A stretch of 64,000 bases of DNA from Burkholderiaceae bacterium (GTDB lineage: Bacteria; Pseudomonadota; Gammaproteobacteria; Burkholderiales; Burkholderiaceae_E), in the NCBI GenBank assembly GCA_024235875.1, contig JACKLP010000009.1:1-64000 (forward strand), given 5' to 3'. Of the stretch, positions 8,447-16,645 are shown one piece after another. A model generated the notes under the pieces. It searched no databases. It was given only the letters and a program-made list of their open reading frames with translations, and had not been told where the DNA came from. A program made the translations under genes and the position numbers. How positions within the stretch are numbered: position 1 is the first letter of the stretch; each line of letters starts with the position of its first letter.

Positions 8447-9121
8447 ATGTCGATCACGGAACCGAGGCAGGTCAGGTTGTCGCTGCCCGCGAAGGCCGAA
8501 GACATCGCGCGACTGGAACTGGCCGATGTCGTCTTCCTCGATGGCCTCGTCTATACCGCACGAGAGGGGGTCTATCAGCGGGTACTCGGTGATGGCGAGC
8601 CGTTGCCCGAGGGGCTCGTCGAGTCGAGCAACGTCAACTTCCATTGCTCGCCGGCGGCCTCGGTCGAGCCCGATGGCAGCTTTCGGGTCGGCGGTGTGAC
8701 CGCGACCGCGAGCTTTCGGTTCGTCAAGTGGATGGCCGACTGGCTCGATCGGACCGGTACCAAGATCGTGATCGGCAAGGGGGGCATGCCGCAGTCCGTC
8801 TATCGCGAGATCTTCGCGCCGCGCGGTGTCGTCTACCTGACGACGGTCGGCTATGGCACCGGCGCGCTGCTCGGTCGCGGCGTGCGCGGCGTGCGTCGCG
8901 TGAACTGGCTCGACGAACTCGGGATCGCACAAGCGAACTGGCTCTTCGAGGTCGAGAACTTCGGGCCATTCATCGTTGACAGCGACATTGCCGGAAATTC
9001 GCTCTTCGCACAGCAGGGCGAGTTGATAAACCAACGAATCGACGCCGCCTATCGCGGGCTGAAGGCCCCGACATTGCACCGCTATGGTGAAACCGACGAT
9101 CGACGCGACGAACTGATGTAG
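8447..9121 (+). CDS. class I fumarase/tartrate dehydratase-like hydratase, beta subunit
   Basis: A 224-residue beta subunit partnering the alpha subunit ten bases upstream; in FumA-type enzymes the two are fused. Family segments include the VYTAREGVYQR stretch near residue 36, GKGGM near residue 109 and the VEN-GPFIVDSD region late in the protein. The ATG at 8447 follows GAGGAG, a good ribosome binding site. The beta domain closes the active site over the alpha-bound cluster and supplies general-base residues. Separate alpha and beta genes are the arrangement seen in tartrate dehydratase and in many two-subunit fumarase or mesaconase-type enzymes. Confidence 0.9.
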   Translation: MSITEPRQVRLSLPAKAEDIARLELADVVFLDGLVYTAREGVYQRVLGDGEPLPEGLVESSNVNFHCSPAASVEPDGSFRVGGVTATASFRFVKWMADWLDRTGTKIVIGKGGMPQSVYREIFAPRGVVYLTTVGYGTGALLGRGVRGVRRVNWLDELGIAQANWLFEVENFGPFIVDSDIAGNSLFAQQGELINQRIDAAYRGLKAPTLHRYGETDDRRDELM

Positions 9122-9235
9122 GCTGTGCCCGTCATCGAGGGCAAGGACGAACACCCACAGTCGGCGAGGGCCGGCGATTCGAGGTGAACGGGGCGGCGAG
9201 CGCGTCGCCGCTGTTTCGCGACAACAGGAGGCAAC

Positions 9236-10222
9236 ATGAGGAATCTGCTGAAAATCACCGCTGCGGCCGTCGTCGGCTCGACGCTTGCGGCGCCCGCGCT
9301 GGCGGCCTATCCGGATCGGCCGGTCACGATGGTGATTCCGTACGGGCCGGGCGGTGCGACCGATATCTCGGCGAGGACGATATCGCGTGCGCTCGGCCAG
9401 CAGTCGCCGCAGCCGCTGCTGATGGTCAATCGGACCGGCGCGGGCGGCGCCACCGGATCGACCGCGGTGAAGAACGCCGACGCCGACGGCTACACGATGC
9501 TGTTCGCGCGGGTGGGCTCGCATTCGGTCAATCCCGCGATGAAGGCGACACTGCCCTACAAGATCGAGGACTTCCGCTTCGTGGGCGTCTACGAGATCAA
9601 TCCGGTGGTCTGCGCCACCGCGATGAACTCGGGGATCAACTCCATGGCCGACCTCATGAAGAAGGCGAACTCGGCCAAGGGGGCGGTCAGCTACAGCTCG
9701 TCCGGCGTCGGCTCGCTGTTGCACCTGGCCGCCGTGATGGTGCTCGACTCGTTCGGTCTGAAAGACGCGGCCAACAACGCGACGCACATTCCACTCAAGG
9801 GTGGCGGCGCGGCGGCCACCGCGGTGCTCAATGGAACCGCCACGGTCGTGTGTACGAACTCGTCGGCACTGGCCGGTTTCGTGAAGAACAAGCAGTTGCG
9901 GCCGCTGATGGTGACGACGCCGAAGCGCCTCGCCGGCTTCGACGACGCGCCGACCGCTGCCGAACTCGGCAAGCCCGAGCTCGAGCAACTCGTCGGCTGG
10001 ACGGGGATCGCGGGACCCAAGGGCATTTCCGACGAGGTCGCAGCGACCTGGCGCAAGTGGCTTGCCGGCGCGACCGCCGACAAGGACTTCGTCGGCAAGA
10101 TGACTGCGCGCGGGTCGGTGATCCGGCTGATGGATCCGGAGGAATCGCGCAAGTTCATCCACACGCAGTACTCGACGTTCCGAAAGCTCGTCGATCAACT
10201 CGGCCTGCGTATCAAGAACTGA
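9236..10222 (+). CDS. tctC: TctC/Bug-family periplasmic substrate-binding protein
   Basis: A 328-residue extracytoplasmic binding protein of the tripartite tricarboxylate transporter family. An N-terminal signal peptide (MRNLLKITAAAVVGSTLAAP, likely cleavage after ALA near residue 22) precedes the family start YPDRPVTMVIPYGPGGATD. Bug proteins bind carboxylates through two loops with ordered waters; ligands range from citrate and dicarboxylates to aromatic acids, so the ligand is not assignable. AGGAGG lies just upstream of the ATG. It is followed by a strong hairpin and then the membrane genes tctB and tctA, as expected where the binding protein is made in excess. Confidence 0.92.
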   Translation: MRNLLKITAAAVVGSTLAAPALAAYPDRPVTMVIPYGPGGATDISARTISRALGQQSPQPLLMVNRTGAGGATGSTAVKNADADGYTMLFARVGSHSVNPAMKATLPYKIEDFRFVGVYEINPVVCATAMNSGINSMADLMKKANSAKGAVSYSSSGVGSLLHLAAVMVLDSFGLKDAANNATHIPLKGGGAAATAVLNGTATVVCTNSSALAGFVKNKQLRPLMVTTPKRLAGFDDAPTAAELGKPELEQLVGWTGIAGPKGISDEVAATWRKWLAGATADKDFVGKMTARGSVIRLMDPEESRKFIHTQYSTFRKLVDQLGLRIKN

Positions 10223-10236
10223 TCGGGTGAGTGCGA

Positions 10237-10258
10237 GGCCCCGGCAGGCGCCGGGGCC
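10237..10258 (+). terminator. hairpin between tctC and tctB (partial terminator or mRNA-stabilising element)
   Basis: A perfect 9-base-pair G+C-only stem, GGCCCCGGC and GCCGGGGCC around a 4-base AGGC loop, begins 15 bases after the tctC stop. No T-run follows, so it is unlikely to terminate fully. Hairpins at this position commonly protect the binding-protein message from 3' decay or reduce read-through into the transporter genes; that role is inferred. Confidence 0.6.
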
Positions 10259-10339
10259 GCGGGGGCGCGACCGGCGTCGGGGCCGGATCGCGCCACTGTT
10301 CGTAGTGGCGACCCCGATTCCTCGGCTGGTGGCAATCGC

Positions 10340-10843
10340 ATGCGACTGAACCGTGACATCCTGTTCGGCGGCGCGGTCACGCTGTTTGGCGTGAGTCTGC
10401 TCGTCTTCCTGATTCCTCTGGGGGTGGCCTCGCCGAGCAATGTGCGCGTGCCAGTGCTCTCGCCCTTGTTCTGGCCCAGAATCATTGCCTGGACACTGAT
10501 CGTGCTCGGTCTCGTCCAGGTCGTGCAGGCCGCGCTCGCGCAGCGTGCGGGGCGGACCGGTGCGGCCGACCCGGATACCGGGGACGGCGCGGCCCTGCCC
10601 GGAGCGTGGTGGCGATTGCCGGCCAGCGCCGTCCTCATGGCGCTCTACTGGGTCGCGATACCGCGGCTTGGCATGCCGATCGCGTCGGTGCTGTTGCTGG
10701 CGCTGTTGTTCTTGCTGGTGCGGACCCGGTATCGCTTGATTGCACTGGCCACGGCCATCCTGGTGCCGCTGGTGATGTTCGGCTTCTTCGACCATGTCGC
10801 TGGTGTTCCGATTCCGCAGGGCCATCTTCTGAGGTTGCCATGA
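10340..10843 (+). CDS. tctB: TctB-family small membrane subunit of a tripartite tricarboxylate transporter
   Basis: A 167-residue membrane protein with about four predicted helices. The sequence begins MRLNRDILFGGAVTLFGVSL, and hydrophobic stretches lie near residues 8-30, 45-65, 90-120 and 125-150. TctB subunits are poorly conserved but are recognised by size, four-helix layout and position between tctC and tctA. It should join TctA in the inner membrane to form a secondary, ion-coupled carboxylate importer fed by the periplasmic TctC. Its stop overlaps the tctA ATG (ATGA), indicating coupled translation. Confidence 0.85.
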   Translation: MRLNRDILFGGAVTLFGVSLLVFLIPLGVASPSNVRVPVLSPLFWPRIIAWTLIVLGLVQVVQAALAQRAGRTGAADPDTGDGAALPGAWWRLPASAVLMALYWVAIPRLGMPIASVLLLALLFLLVRTRYRLIALATAILVPLVMFGFFDHVAGVPIPQGHLLRLP

Positions 10844-12339
10844 GCTTTCTCGACCATGCGGGTAGCGCGCTCGCGCTGGTCGCCCAGTGGAGCAGCCTGC
10901 TGTCACTGGCGATCGGCGTCGTCGTGGGGGTGATCGCCGGCGCGATCCCGGGGATGTCCGCGACGATGGCGGTGGCGTTGACGCTGCCGTTCACCTTTTC
11001 GCTGCAGCCGATCCAGGGGATCTTGCTGCTGCTCGGCGTCTACAAGGGCGGGATCTTCGGTGGCTCGATCCCGGCGATCCTGATCAAGACGCCGGGAACG
11101 CCGGCATCGAGCGCGACCGTGCTCGACGGCTATCCGATGGCCGAGCAGGGCAAGGCCGGCAAGGCCTTGTCGATGGCCTTGTTCGCTTCGTGCACCGCCG
11201 ACATGATCTCGAACCTGTCGCTGATCCTGTTCACCGGCTGGCTGGCCTCGTTCGCCCTGAGCTTCGGCCCACCCGAGTTCTTCACCCTGATCCTGTTCTC
11301 GCTGACGATCATCGCCGGCGTGTCGGGGGACTCGCTGCTCAAGGGGGCGATCGGCGCCGGCCTCGGCTTGCTGCTCGCGACCGTCGGACTGGATCTCGTG
11401 TACGGCACCAATCGGTTCACTTTCGATGACCCCAATCTGATGGGCGGGCTGAACTTCATCGTCGTGCTGATCGGGCTGTTCGCGCTGCCCGAGATCATCG
11501 CGTTCGTGCGTCGGCCTGTCGAAGACCTGGGCACGGTTCGCGCCCTGGGCGACCAGCACCTGAGTTTTGCCGAGTACCGCCAGAACTTCCGCACGATCAT
11601 CCGGGGCAGCGTGATCGGCGTCGTGCTGGGCGCGATTCCCGGCATCGGCGCGGCACCCGCGGCCTTCCTTTCCTACAGCGAGGCGCGTCGCAAGTCCAAG
11701 AACCGCGCCAACTTCGGTAAGGGCGAACTGGAGGGCGTCGCCGCGTCGGAGGCCGGCAACAATGGCGTGTGTGGCGCCACGCTGATCCCCTTGCTCGCGC
11801 TCGGCGTGCCTGGCGACGTGATCACCGCGATCATCATCGGTGCCTTCATGATCCACGGCTTGCAGCCGGGGCCGGCCATGTTCGCGGCCAATGCCAACAT
11901 CATCTATGCATTGTTCATCGGCCTGATCGCCAGTTCACTGCTGTTGCTGGCGGTCGGCTCGGTGGCGATCCGGGGATTCCGCTACGTTGCCGACGTACCG
12001 CGCTCGCTGCTGTTCCCGTCGGTGCTGGTGCTGTGCATCTTCGGCGTCTATGCGGTGAACAACTCGCTTTTCGACGTGGCCTTGATGTTCGTGATGGGCT
12101 GGTTCGGTTATCTGCTGCGGGTGATGGCGGTGCCGGCGGCGCCGTTCCTGGTCGCCTACATCCTCGGCCCCCTGCTCGAGGACAACTTTCGCCAGTCGAT
12201 GCTGATGTCGCAGGGCAGCATGGGAATTCTGTTCCGCAGTCCGATCACCTGGTTCTTCTGGGGCGTGACCGTGCTCACGCTGGGCGCGCTGGCGCGCTCG
12301 GCGATACGGGCGCGGCGCAGTTCGATCGCCGGTGGCTGA
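10840..12339 (+). CDS. tctA: TctA-family large membrane subunit of a tripartite tricarboxylate transporter
   Basis: A 499-residue polytopic membrane protein of about twelve helices with the diagnostic TctA segments GVIAGAIPGMSATMAVALTLP near the N-terminus, GGSIPAILIKTPGTPASSATVLDG near residue 75, and a second inverted-repeat copy GAIPGIGAAPAAFLSY near residue 260, followed by GVPGDVITAIIIGA. It should be the transport channel for the carboxylate captured by TctC. The ATG at 10840 overlaps the tctB stop. It is the last gene of the catabolic cluster whose members are separated by only short gaps from 2566 onward. Confidence 0.94.
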   Translation: MSFLDHAGSALALVAQWSSLLSLAIGVVVGVIAGAIPGMSATMAVALTLPFTFSLQPIQGILLLLGVYKGGIFGGSIPAILIKTPGTPASSATVLDGYPMAEQGKAGKALSMALFASCTADMISNLSLILFTGWLASFALSFGPPEFFTLILFSLTIIAGVSGDSLLKGAIGAGLGLLLATVGLDLVYGTNRFTFDDPNLMGGLNFIVVLIGLFALPEIIAFVRRPVEDLGTVRALGDQHLSFAEYRQNFRTIIRGSVIGVVLGAIPGIGAAPAAFLSYSEARRKSKNRANFGKGELEGVAASEAGNNGVCGATLIPLLALGVPGDVITAIIIGAFMIHGLQPGPAMFAANANIIYALFIGLIASSLLLLAVGSVAIRGFRYVADVPRSLLFPSVLVLCIFGVYAVNNSLFDVALMFVMGWFGYLLRVMAVPAAPFLVAYILGPLLEDNFRQSMLMSQGSMGILFRSPITWFFWGVTVLTLGALARSAIRARRSSIAGG

Positions 12340-12496
12340 AGGGGTGCGGGCGCACGGCTGGAGCGACTCGCCGCCACGGCGGTGCCTGCACCGATTCGGG
12401 GCGACCCCGCCGGTCCGCGAGTCACGGCGCGATGCTTCGATTGCGCAGGCTTGCGGTATCTTTGGGGCTGTGACGATCAAGATGGAGGTATCGGCA

Positions 12497-13036
12497 ATGC
12501 GTTCGCATCATGCTTTGACTGTGTTCCGGATGCCGGTGCTTGCCGCGCTCGCTGCCGCAAGCCTGGTCGCTCCCGCGATGGCTCAGCCCAAGTCCATGAA
12601 GCCCGGACTCTGGGAGATGTCGATGCGAAACGACCAGGTCGACGCGGCAATGGCGCGCCTGCAGGAACAGATGAAGAACATGCCCCCGGCCCAGCGGCAG
12701 ATGATGCAGCAGATGATGTCCAGCCGTGGCGTCGATATCGGCGGTCGGTCGGTCAAGGTCTGCATCACGCCCGAGCAGGCGCGGCGTGGCCCGCGCGCGC
12801 CACAGCAGCGCGAGGATTGCAAGCAGAACATCACCTGGAGCGGGCGCGTCGGCAAGTTCGAGATGCAGTGCAAGGACGGCACGACAGGTCGAGGCGAGAT
12901 GAATTTCGCGAGCGACACCGGCTATTCGGGCTGGATGAGCATTTCCGGTCCACAACATCCTGGCAAGCCGATGCGCACGGAAATGCGGGGGCAGTGGTTG
13001 TCGGCCGATTGCCAGGGAATCAAGCCCGCGCGCTGA
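12497..13036 (+). CDS. DUF3617-type periplasmic protein
   Basis: A 179-residue secreted protein of unknown role. A signal peptide (MRSHHALTVFRMPVLAALAA, probable cleavage after AMA near residue 30) is followed by PKSMKPGLWEMSM, the typical opening of DUF3617 proteins, which often continue with cysteine pairs. Cysteines are seen in VCITPEQA, DCKQNI, MQCKDG and SADCQG. A Gln/Met-rich stretch lies near residues 52-75. I start at the ATG at 12497 because GGAGG lies eight bases upstream; an earlier in-frame ATG at 12482 lies at that ribosome binding site. It sits 157 bases after tctA, and a link to that transporter is not evident. Confidence 0.75.
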   Translation: MRSHHALTVFRMPVLAALAAASLVAPAMAQPKSMKPGLWEMSMRNDQVDAAMARLQEQMKNMPPAQRQMMQQMMSSRGVDIGGRSVKVCITPEQARRGPRAPQQREDCKQNITWSGRVGKFEMQCKDGTTGRGEMNFASDTGYSGWMSISGPQHPGKPMRTEMRGQWLSADCQGIKPAR

Positions 13037-13048
13037 GCCGGCGCCGCA

Positions 13049-14146
13049 ATGCGAATCGCCCGCGCGCAGACCTTCGAGCTGCGGATTCCGTTCACCGACG
13101 GGAGTTCCGGCCTGGGCCTGATGCCGACCGCCTGGACGCATCTCGACATGGTGTTGTTGCGCCTCGAGACCGAAGACGGCCTGGTGGGCTGGGGCGATGG
13201 TTTCGCCTATGGTTGTCGAAGCGCCACGCATGCGGCGCTTCGAGACATGGTCTTGCCGCAAGTGCTGGGCGCCGAAGTGACGAACCCCGCCGAATTCATG
13301 CGCACGCTGCAGCAAAGACTGCACCTGCAAGGTCGCTTCGGAATCACATCTTTCGCCCTGTCGGCGGTCGACATCGCGCTCTGGGACCTGGCCGCGAAGG
13401 CGCGTGACACGAGCGTCGCCGCGCTCTTGTGTGCGCAGGCCGGCACGACCGCCCGGACTCGGCTGCCGGCGTATGCGAGCCTGGTGCGCTACGGGGATCC
13501 CGCGCTGGTGGATCGCTTCACGCGAAAGGCCTGCGACGAGGGCTATGCCTGCATCAAGTTGCACGAGATCGAGCTGGCGGCCATCGAGGCCGGTCGGGCG
13601 GCTGCGCCTGCGCCGATTCGGCTCGTCACCGACGTCAATTGCAACTGGACACCCGACCAGGCCGAGACCCTGATGGTCGAGATGCATCGCATGGGACTTT
13701 ACTGGGTCGAAGAGCCGATCTATCCACCCGATGCCGCCGAGGCGCTCGGGCGCCTGCAATCCCGGCATCGGGTATCGATAGCGAGTGGCGAGAACGCGGC
13801 CACCGTCGAGGGCTTCGCCGCGATCGCGAAGACGATCGATTTCCTTCAGCCGAGCGTGACGAAGGTCGGTGGCATCAGCGAGTTCGTCTCGGTCTGCGAG
13901 CTGGCCTCGGCCCACGGCAAGCGAGTGATGCCGCATTCGCCGTATTTCGGGCCCGGCTACTGGGCGACGGCGCACCTGATGGCTGCGCGGCCGGAATGCG
14001 AACTCTTCGAGATGCTCTACATCGAGCCGCAGGATTGGCTCGATTCCCGAATTCCGCTGCCGCGCCACGGAGAGTTGTCGCTGCCCGATGGCCCCGGGCT
14101 CGGCTTCGAGCCCGACCCGGCGCTGCTCGAGCGCCATGCCGCCTGA
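13049..14146 (+). CDS. mandelate racemase/muconate lactonizing enzyme (enolase superfamily) protein
   Basis: A 365-residue enolase-superfamily enzyme, with an alpha+beta capping domain to about residue 120 and then a TIM barrel. Mg ligands are D195 (VTDVNCNW), E221 (VEEP) and E248 (SGEN). Acid/base candidates are K170 and H172 in the strand-two IKLHE motif and H296 in VMPHSPYFGPG. Mandelate racemase has KxK there and an Asp partner for the barrel His; here these are KxH and S269, so the chemistry probably differs from mandelate racemization. Most relatives dehydrate sugar acids or epimerise or cycloisomerise carboxylates. It is 12 bases after the DUF3617 gene and near the TctCBA importer, so a carboxylate substrate is plausible. 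Confidence 0.85.
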   Translation: MRIARAQTFELRIPFTDGSSGLGLMPTAWTHLDMVLLRLETEDGLVGWGDGFAYGCRSATHAALRDMVLPQVLGAEVTNPAEFMRTLQQRLHLQGRFGITSFALSAVDIALWDLAAKARDTSVAALLCAQAGTTARTRLPAYASLVRYGDPALVDRFTRKACDEGYACIKLHEIELAAIEAGRAAAPAPIRLVTDVNCNWTPDQAETLMVEMHRMGLYWVEEPIYPPDAAEALGRLQSRHRVSIASGENAATVEGFAAIAKTIDFLQPSVTKVGGISEFVSVCELASAHGKRVMPHSPYFGPGYWATAHLMAARPECELFEMLYIEPQDWLDSRIPLPRHGELSLPDGPGLGFEPDPALLERHAA

Positions 14147-14169
14147 GACCGTCGGCCGGGCGGGCCGGG

Positions 14170-14880
14170 TCAGACGCTGAGGTAGCGCTCGATCACTTCC
14201 GGCGAGGCCTGGAGCTCATTGCTGTCGCCTTCCCAGGCGATGCGCCCCTTCTCGATCACATAGTGGCGATCGGCCAGCGGCAGCAGGGGCTTGAGGTTCT
14301 TGTCGACGACGATCATGGCCAGCCCGTCGCCCTTGAGACGGTCGAGGCATTGCCATATCTCGAGCCGGATCAGCGGCGCCAGGCCCTCTGTCGCCTCGTC
14401 CAGGATGAGCAAGCGGGGATTGGTCATCAGTGCGCGCCCGACCGCAAGCATCTGTTGCTCGCCGCCCGAGAGCTTTCCGGCGAGCTGGCGCTCTCGCTCG
14501 GCCAAGCGAGGAAACAGCGCATAGACGCGATCGAGAGTCCATGGTGCGTCGCCGGCGTTGCGCATGGAGGCGGTTGCGACCAGGTTTTCGCGCACGCTCA
14601 GGTCCGAGAACACCTGGCGCCCTTCGGGCACCAGTCCGACACCGGCCCGACCGAACCGGTGTGGCGGCTGGCGCGACATCTCGGTGCCGCCGAAGACGAT
14701 GCTGCCGGCGCCGGGCCTGAGCATGCCGCTGAGGCACTTGACGGTGGTCGACTTGCCCATCCCGTTGCGGCCGAGCAGCGTGATCACCTGTCCATGGCCG
14801 ACGGCGAAGTCCAGGCCGAACAGCACCTGGCTACCGCCGTAGCCGGCCTGCAGTCCGCGCACTTCGAGCAATCGCGACAT
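14170..14880 (-). CDS. livF: branched-chain amino acid-type ABC transporter ATPase, LivF-like
   Basis: A 236-residue ABC ATPase. Walker A is GRNGMGKST near residue 36, the signature is LSGGEQQ near residue 138 and Walker B ends LLILDEATEGLAP, a typical LivF sequence. It pairs with LivG to drive the LivHM permease. It is the last gene of a minus-strand cluster running from 25115 down, 12 bases after livG. The VVDKNL segment replaces the usual VEQN of LivF. Substrates of Liv-type systems include amino acids, amides, urea and aromatic acids, so the name reflects the family, not the cargo. Confidence 0.92.
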   Translation of the reverse strand: MSRLLEVRGLQAGYGGSQVLFGLDFAVGHGQVITLLGRNGMGKSTTVKCLSGMLRPGAGSIVFGGTEMSRQPPHRFGRAGVGLVPEGRQVFSDLSVRENLVATASMRNAGDAPWTLDRVYALFPRLAERERQLAGKLSGGEQQMLAVGRALMTNPRLLILDEATEGLAPLIRLEIWQCLDRLKGDGLAMIVVDKNLKPLLPLADRHYVIEKGRIAWEGDSNELQASPEVIERYLSV

Positions 14881-14892
14881 CGTGCAGCGCTC

Positions 14893-15657
14893 CTACATCG
14901 CGATGCTTTCGTCGCCGAGGTAGGCGGTTCGTACCTCGGGGTCGTTGCGGACCTCGTCGGGCGTTCCCGACGCGATGATCCGGCCGTAGACGAGCACACT
15001 GACGCGATCGGCGAGTGCGAAGACCGCATTCATGTCGTGCTCGACCAGCAGCAGCGGATAGTGGCCACGCAAGGTGTCGAGCAGGGCGACCATGGTTTCG
15101 GATTCGGCGCCGCTCATGCCGGCCAGCGGTTCGTCCAGCAACAGCACCTTGGGTTCGAGTGCCAGCGCCATCGCCAGCTCGAGCTGGCGGTGCTCGCCGT
15201 GCGCCATCACGCCCGCGCGCGTGGCCGCCTGGTCTTCCAGGCCGACCATCCGCAACGCATGCATTGCCGAATCGACGATGCCGCGTTGGCGCAACAGGGG
15301 GCGCCATGCACCGAACGCACTGCCGCTGTGCGAGAGCACCGCCATCGCCACGTTCTCGAGCGCAGTGAACTCGGCACAGAACTGCGTGATCTGGTAGGAG
15401 CGCCCCAGGCCACGGCGTGCGCGTGCCGCGACCGGCAGGCGGGTCAACTCGTGACCGTCCAGCATGACCGTGCCCTCGTCTGGAATCAGCTCGCCGGTTA
15501 TCTGGCCGATCAGCGTGGTCTTGCCGGCGCCGTTCGGCCCGATCAGCGCGTGTACCTCGCCGGCGTGCAGGCGCAGGCTGACATGGTCGGTCGCGACCAG
15601 TCCGCCGAAGCGCTTGACGAGGCTGCGGGTCTCCAGCATGACCGGGCGACTGTTCAT
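14893..15657 (-). CDS. livG: branched-chain amino acid-type ABC transporter ATPase, LivG-like
   Basis: A 254-residue ABC ATPase with Walker A GPNGAGKTT near residue 40, LGRSYQIT just after, a degenerate signature region MAHGEHRQLELAMAL and Walker B VLLLDEPLAGM, all typical of LivG. The signature motif reads AHGEHR rather than the canonical LSGGQ-like sequence, which is common in this subfamily. The ATG at 15657 overlaps the livM stop (ATGA); in-frame codons further upstream lie inside livM. It forms the ATPase pair with LivF. Confidence 0.92.
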   Translation of the reverse strand: MNSRPVMLETRSLVKRFGGLVATDHVSLRLHAGEVHALIGPNGAGKTTLIGQITGELIPDEGTVMLDGHELTRLPVAARARRGLGRSYQITQFCAEFTALENVAMAVLSHSGSAFGAWRPLLRQRGIVDSAMHALRMVGLEDQAATRAGVMAHGEHRQLELAMALALEPKVLLLDEPLAGMSGAESETMVALLDTLRGHYPLLLVEHDMNAVFALADRVSVLVYGRIIASGTPDEVRNDPEVRTAYLGDESIAM

Positions 15658-16640
15658 TCGGGATCCCCGCGGCGAACGTTCGCGCCGCGCGTCGCCCATG
15701 CGTGCAGGCTGCCGTAGATCCCTTGCTTGAGCACCAACACCACGAGCAAGATGGCGATACCCATCGGGGCCATCCAGTGCACGGTCAAACCCGAGAGCCA
15801 CTCCTCGACCAGTAGCAGGGCGAGCGCGCCGACGAGGGGACCGACGACGGTGCCCATGCCACCCAGAACGACCATCACGATCAGCTCGCCCGAGACGTGC
15901 CAGGCGGTATAGGCCGGGGAGGCATACGCGGTCAGGTTCGCAAACAGAAAGCCGGCGATGGAACAGATGCAGGCCGAAACGACGTACATCGCGAGCTTGA
16001 ACCGCGTCGTCCGATAGCCGAGCGACTTCATCCGCCGCTCGTTACCCTTGATGCCGCGCAGAACGTAGCCGAATCTCGAGTGCACCAATCGCCATGACAG
16101 GTAGACGACGGCGACGAGGACGCCCAGCACCAGGTAGTAGCGTTGTACCGGCGATTCGAGCTCGAGCGGCGCAAGCATGGATCGCCGCTCCAGGCGCATG
16201 CCGTCGTCGCCACCGTAGTTCTTCAGCGATAGCCCGAGAAAGAAGAACATCTGCGCGAAGGCCAGCGTGATCATGATGAAGCCCATGCCGCTGGTACGCA
16301 GCACGATCAGGCCCGTGAGCAGGGAAACCACGATCGCCGCCAGCAGTGCGACGAGAAGATGCACCCAGCCATTGCCGATCCCGTGGAAGACCGGAATCGC
16401 GACCGCATAGGCGCCCAGGCCCAGGTAGAGCGCATGGCCGAAGCTGACGAGCCCCGTATAGCCGATCAACAGGTTCAGGCTCGACGCGGCGATCGCGTAG
16501 ATCAGGATGCGGCCGAACAGGGTCAGGTAGAACGGTTCGTCGAAGAGCGCCGCATAGGCGGGAACCAGGGCCAGGCCCGCGAACAGGAGCCCGACCAACC
16601 AGGCGCGTGGTGAGCGGAAGTCGATGTGCTCGGGAAACAC
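15654..16640 (-). CDS. livM: branched-chain amino acid-type ABC transporter permease, LivM-like
   Basis: A 328-residue inner-membrane permease with about nine to ten helices. Family segments include SLNLLIGYTGLVSFGHALYLGLGAY near residue 55 (rendered in parts: LNLLIGYTG, SFGHALYLG), the FIMITLAFAQMFF region and GGMGTVVGPLVGA near the C-terminus. I start at the GTG at 16640, six bases after the livH stop; the open frame continues upstream through livH but only in antisense-like sequence. It pairs with LivH to form the translocation path. Confidence 0.9.
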   Translation of the reverse strand: MFPEHIDFRSPRAWLVGLLFAGLALVPAYAALFDEPFYLTLFGRILIYAIAASSLNLLIGYTGLVSFGHALYLGLGAYAVAIPVFHGIGNGWVHLLVALLAAIVVSLLTGLIVLRTSGMGFIMITLAFAQMFFFLGLSLKNYGGDDGMRLERRSMLAPLELESPVQRYYLVLGVLVAVVYLSWRLVHSRFGYVLRGIKGNERRMKSLGYRTTRFKLAMYVVSACICSIAGFLFANLTAYASPAYTAWHVSGELIVMVVLGGMGTVVGPLVGALALLLVEEWLSGLTVHWMAPMGIAILLVVLVLKQGIYGSLHAWATRGANVRRGDPE

Positions 16641-16645
16641 GGCGC

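Noticed and set aside
8363..10906. An 847-codon open frame on the minus strand across the fumarase beta subunit, tctC and tctB genes
   Set aside because: It is antisense to genes with clear motifs, signal peptide and ribosome binding sites, and its translation is His/Arg/Gly-rich with no domain; such long shadows are expected in high-G+C DNA.
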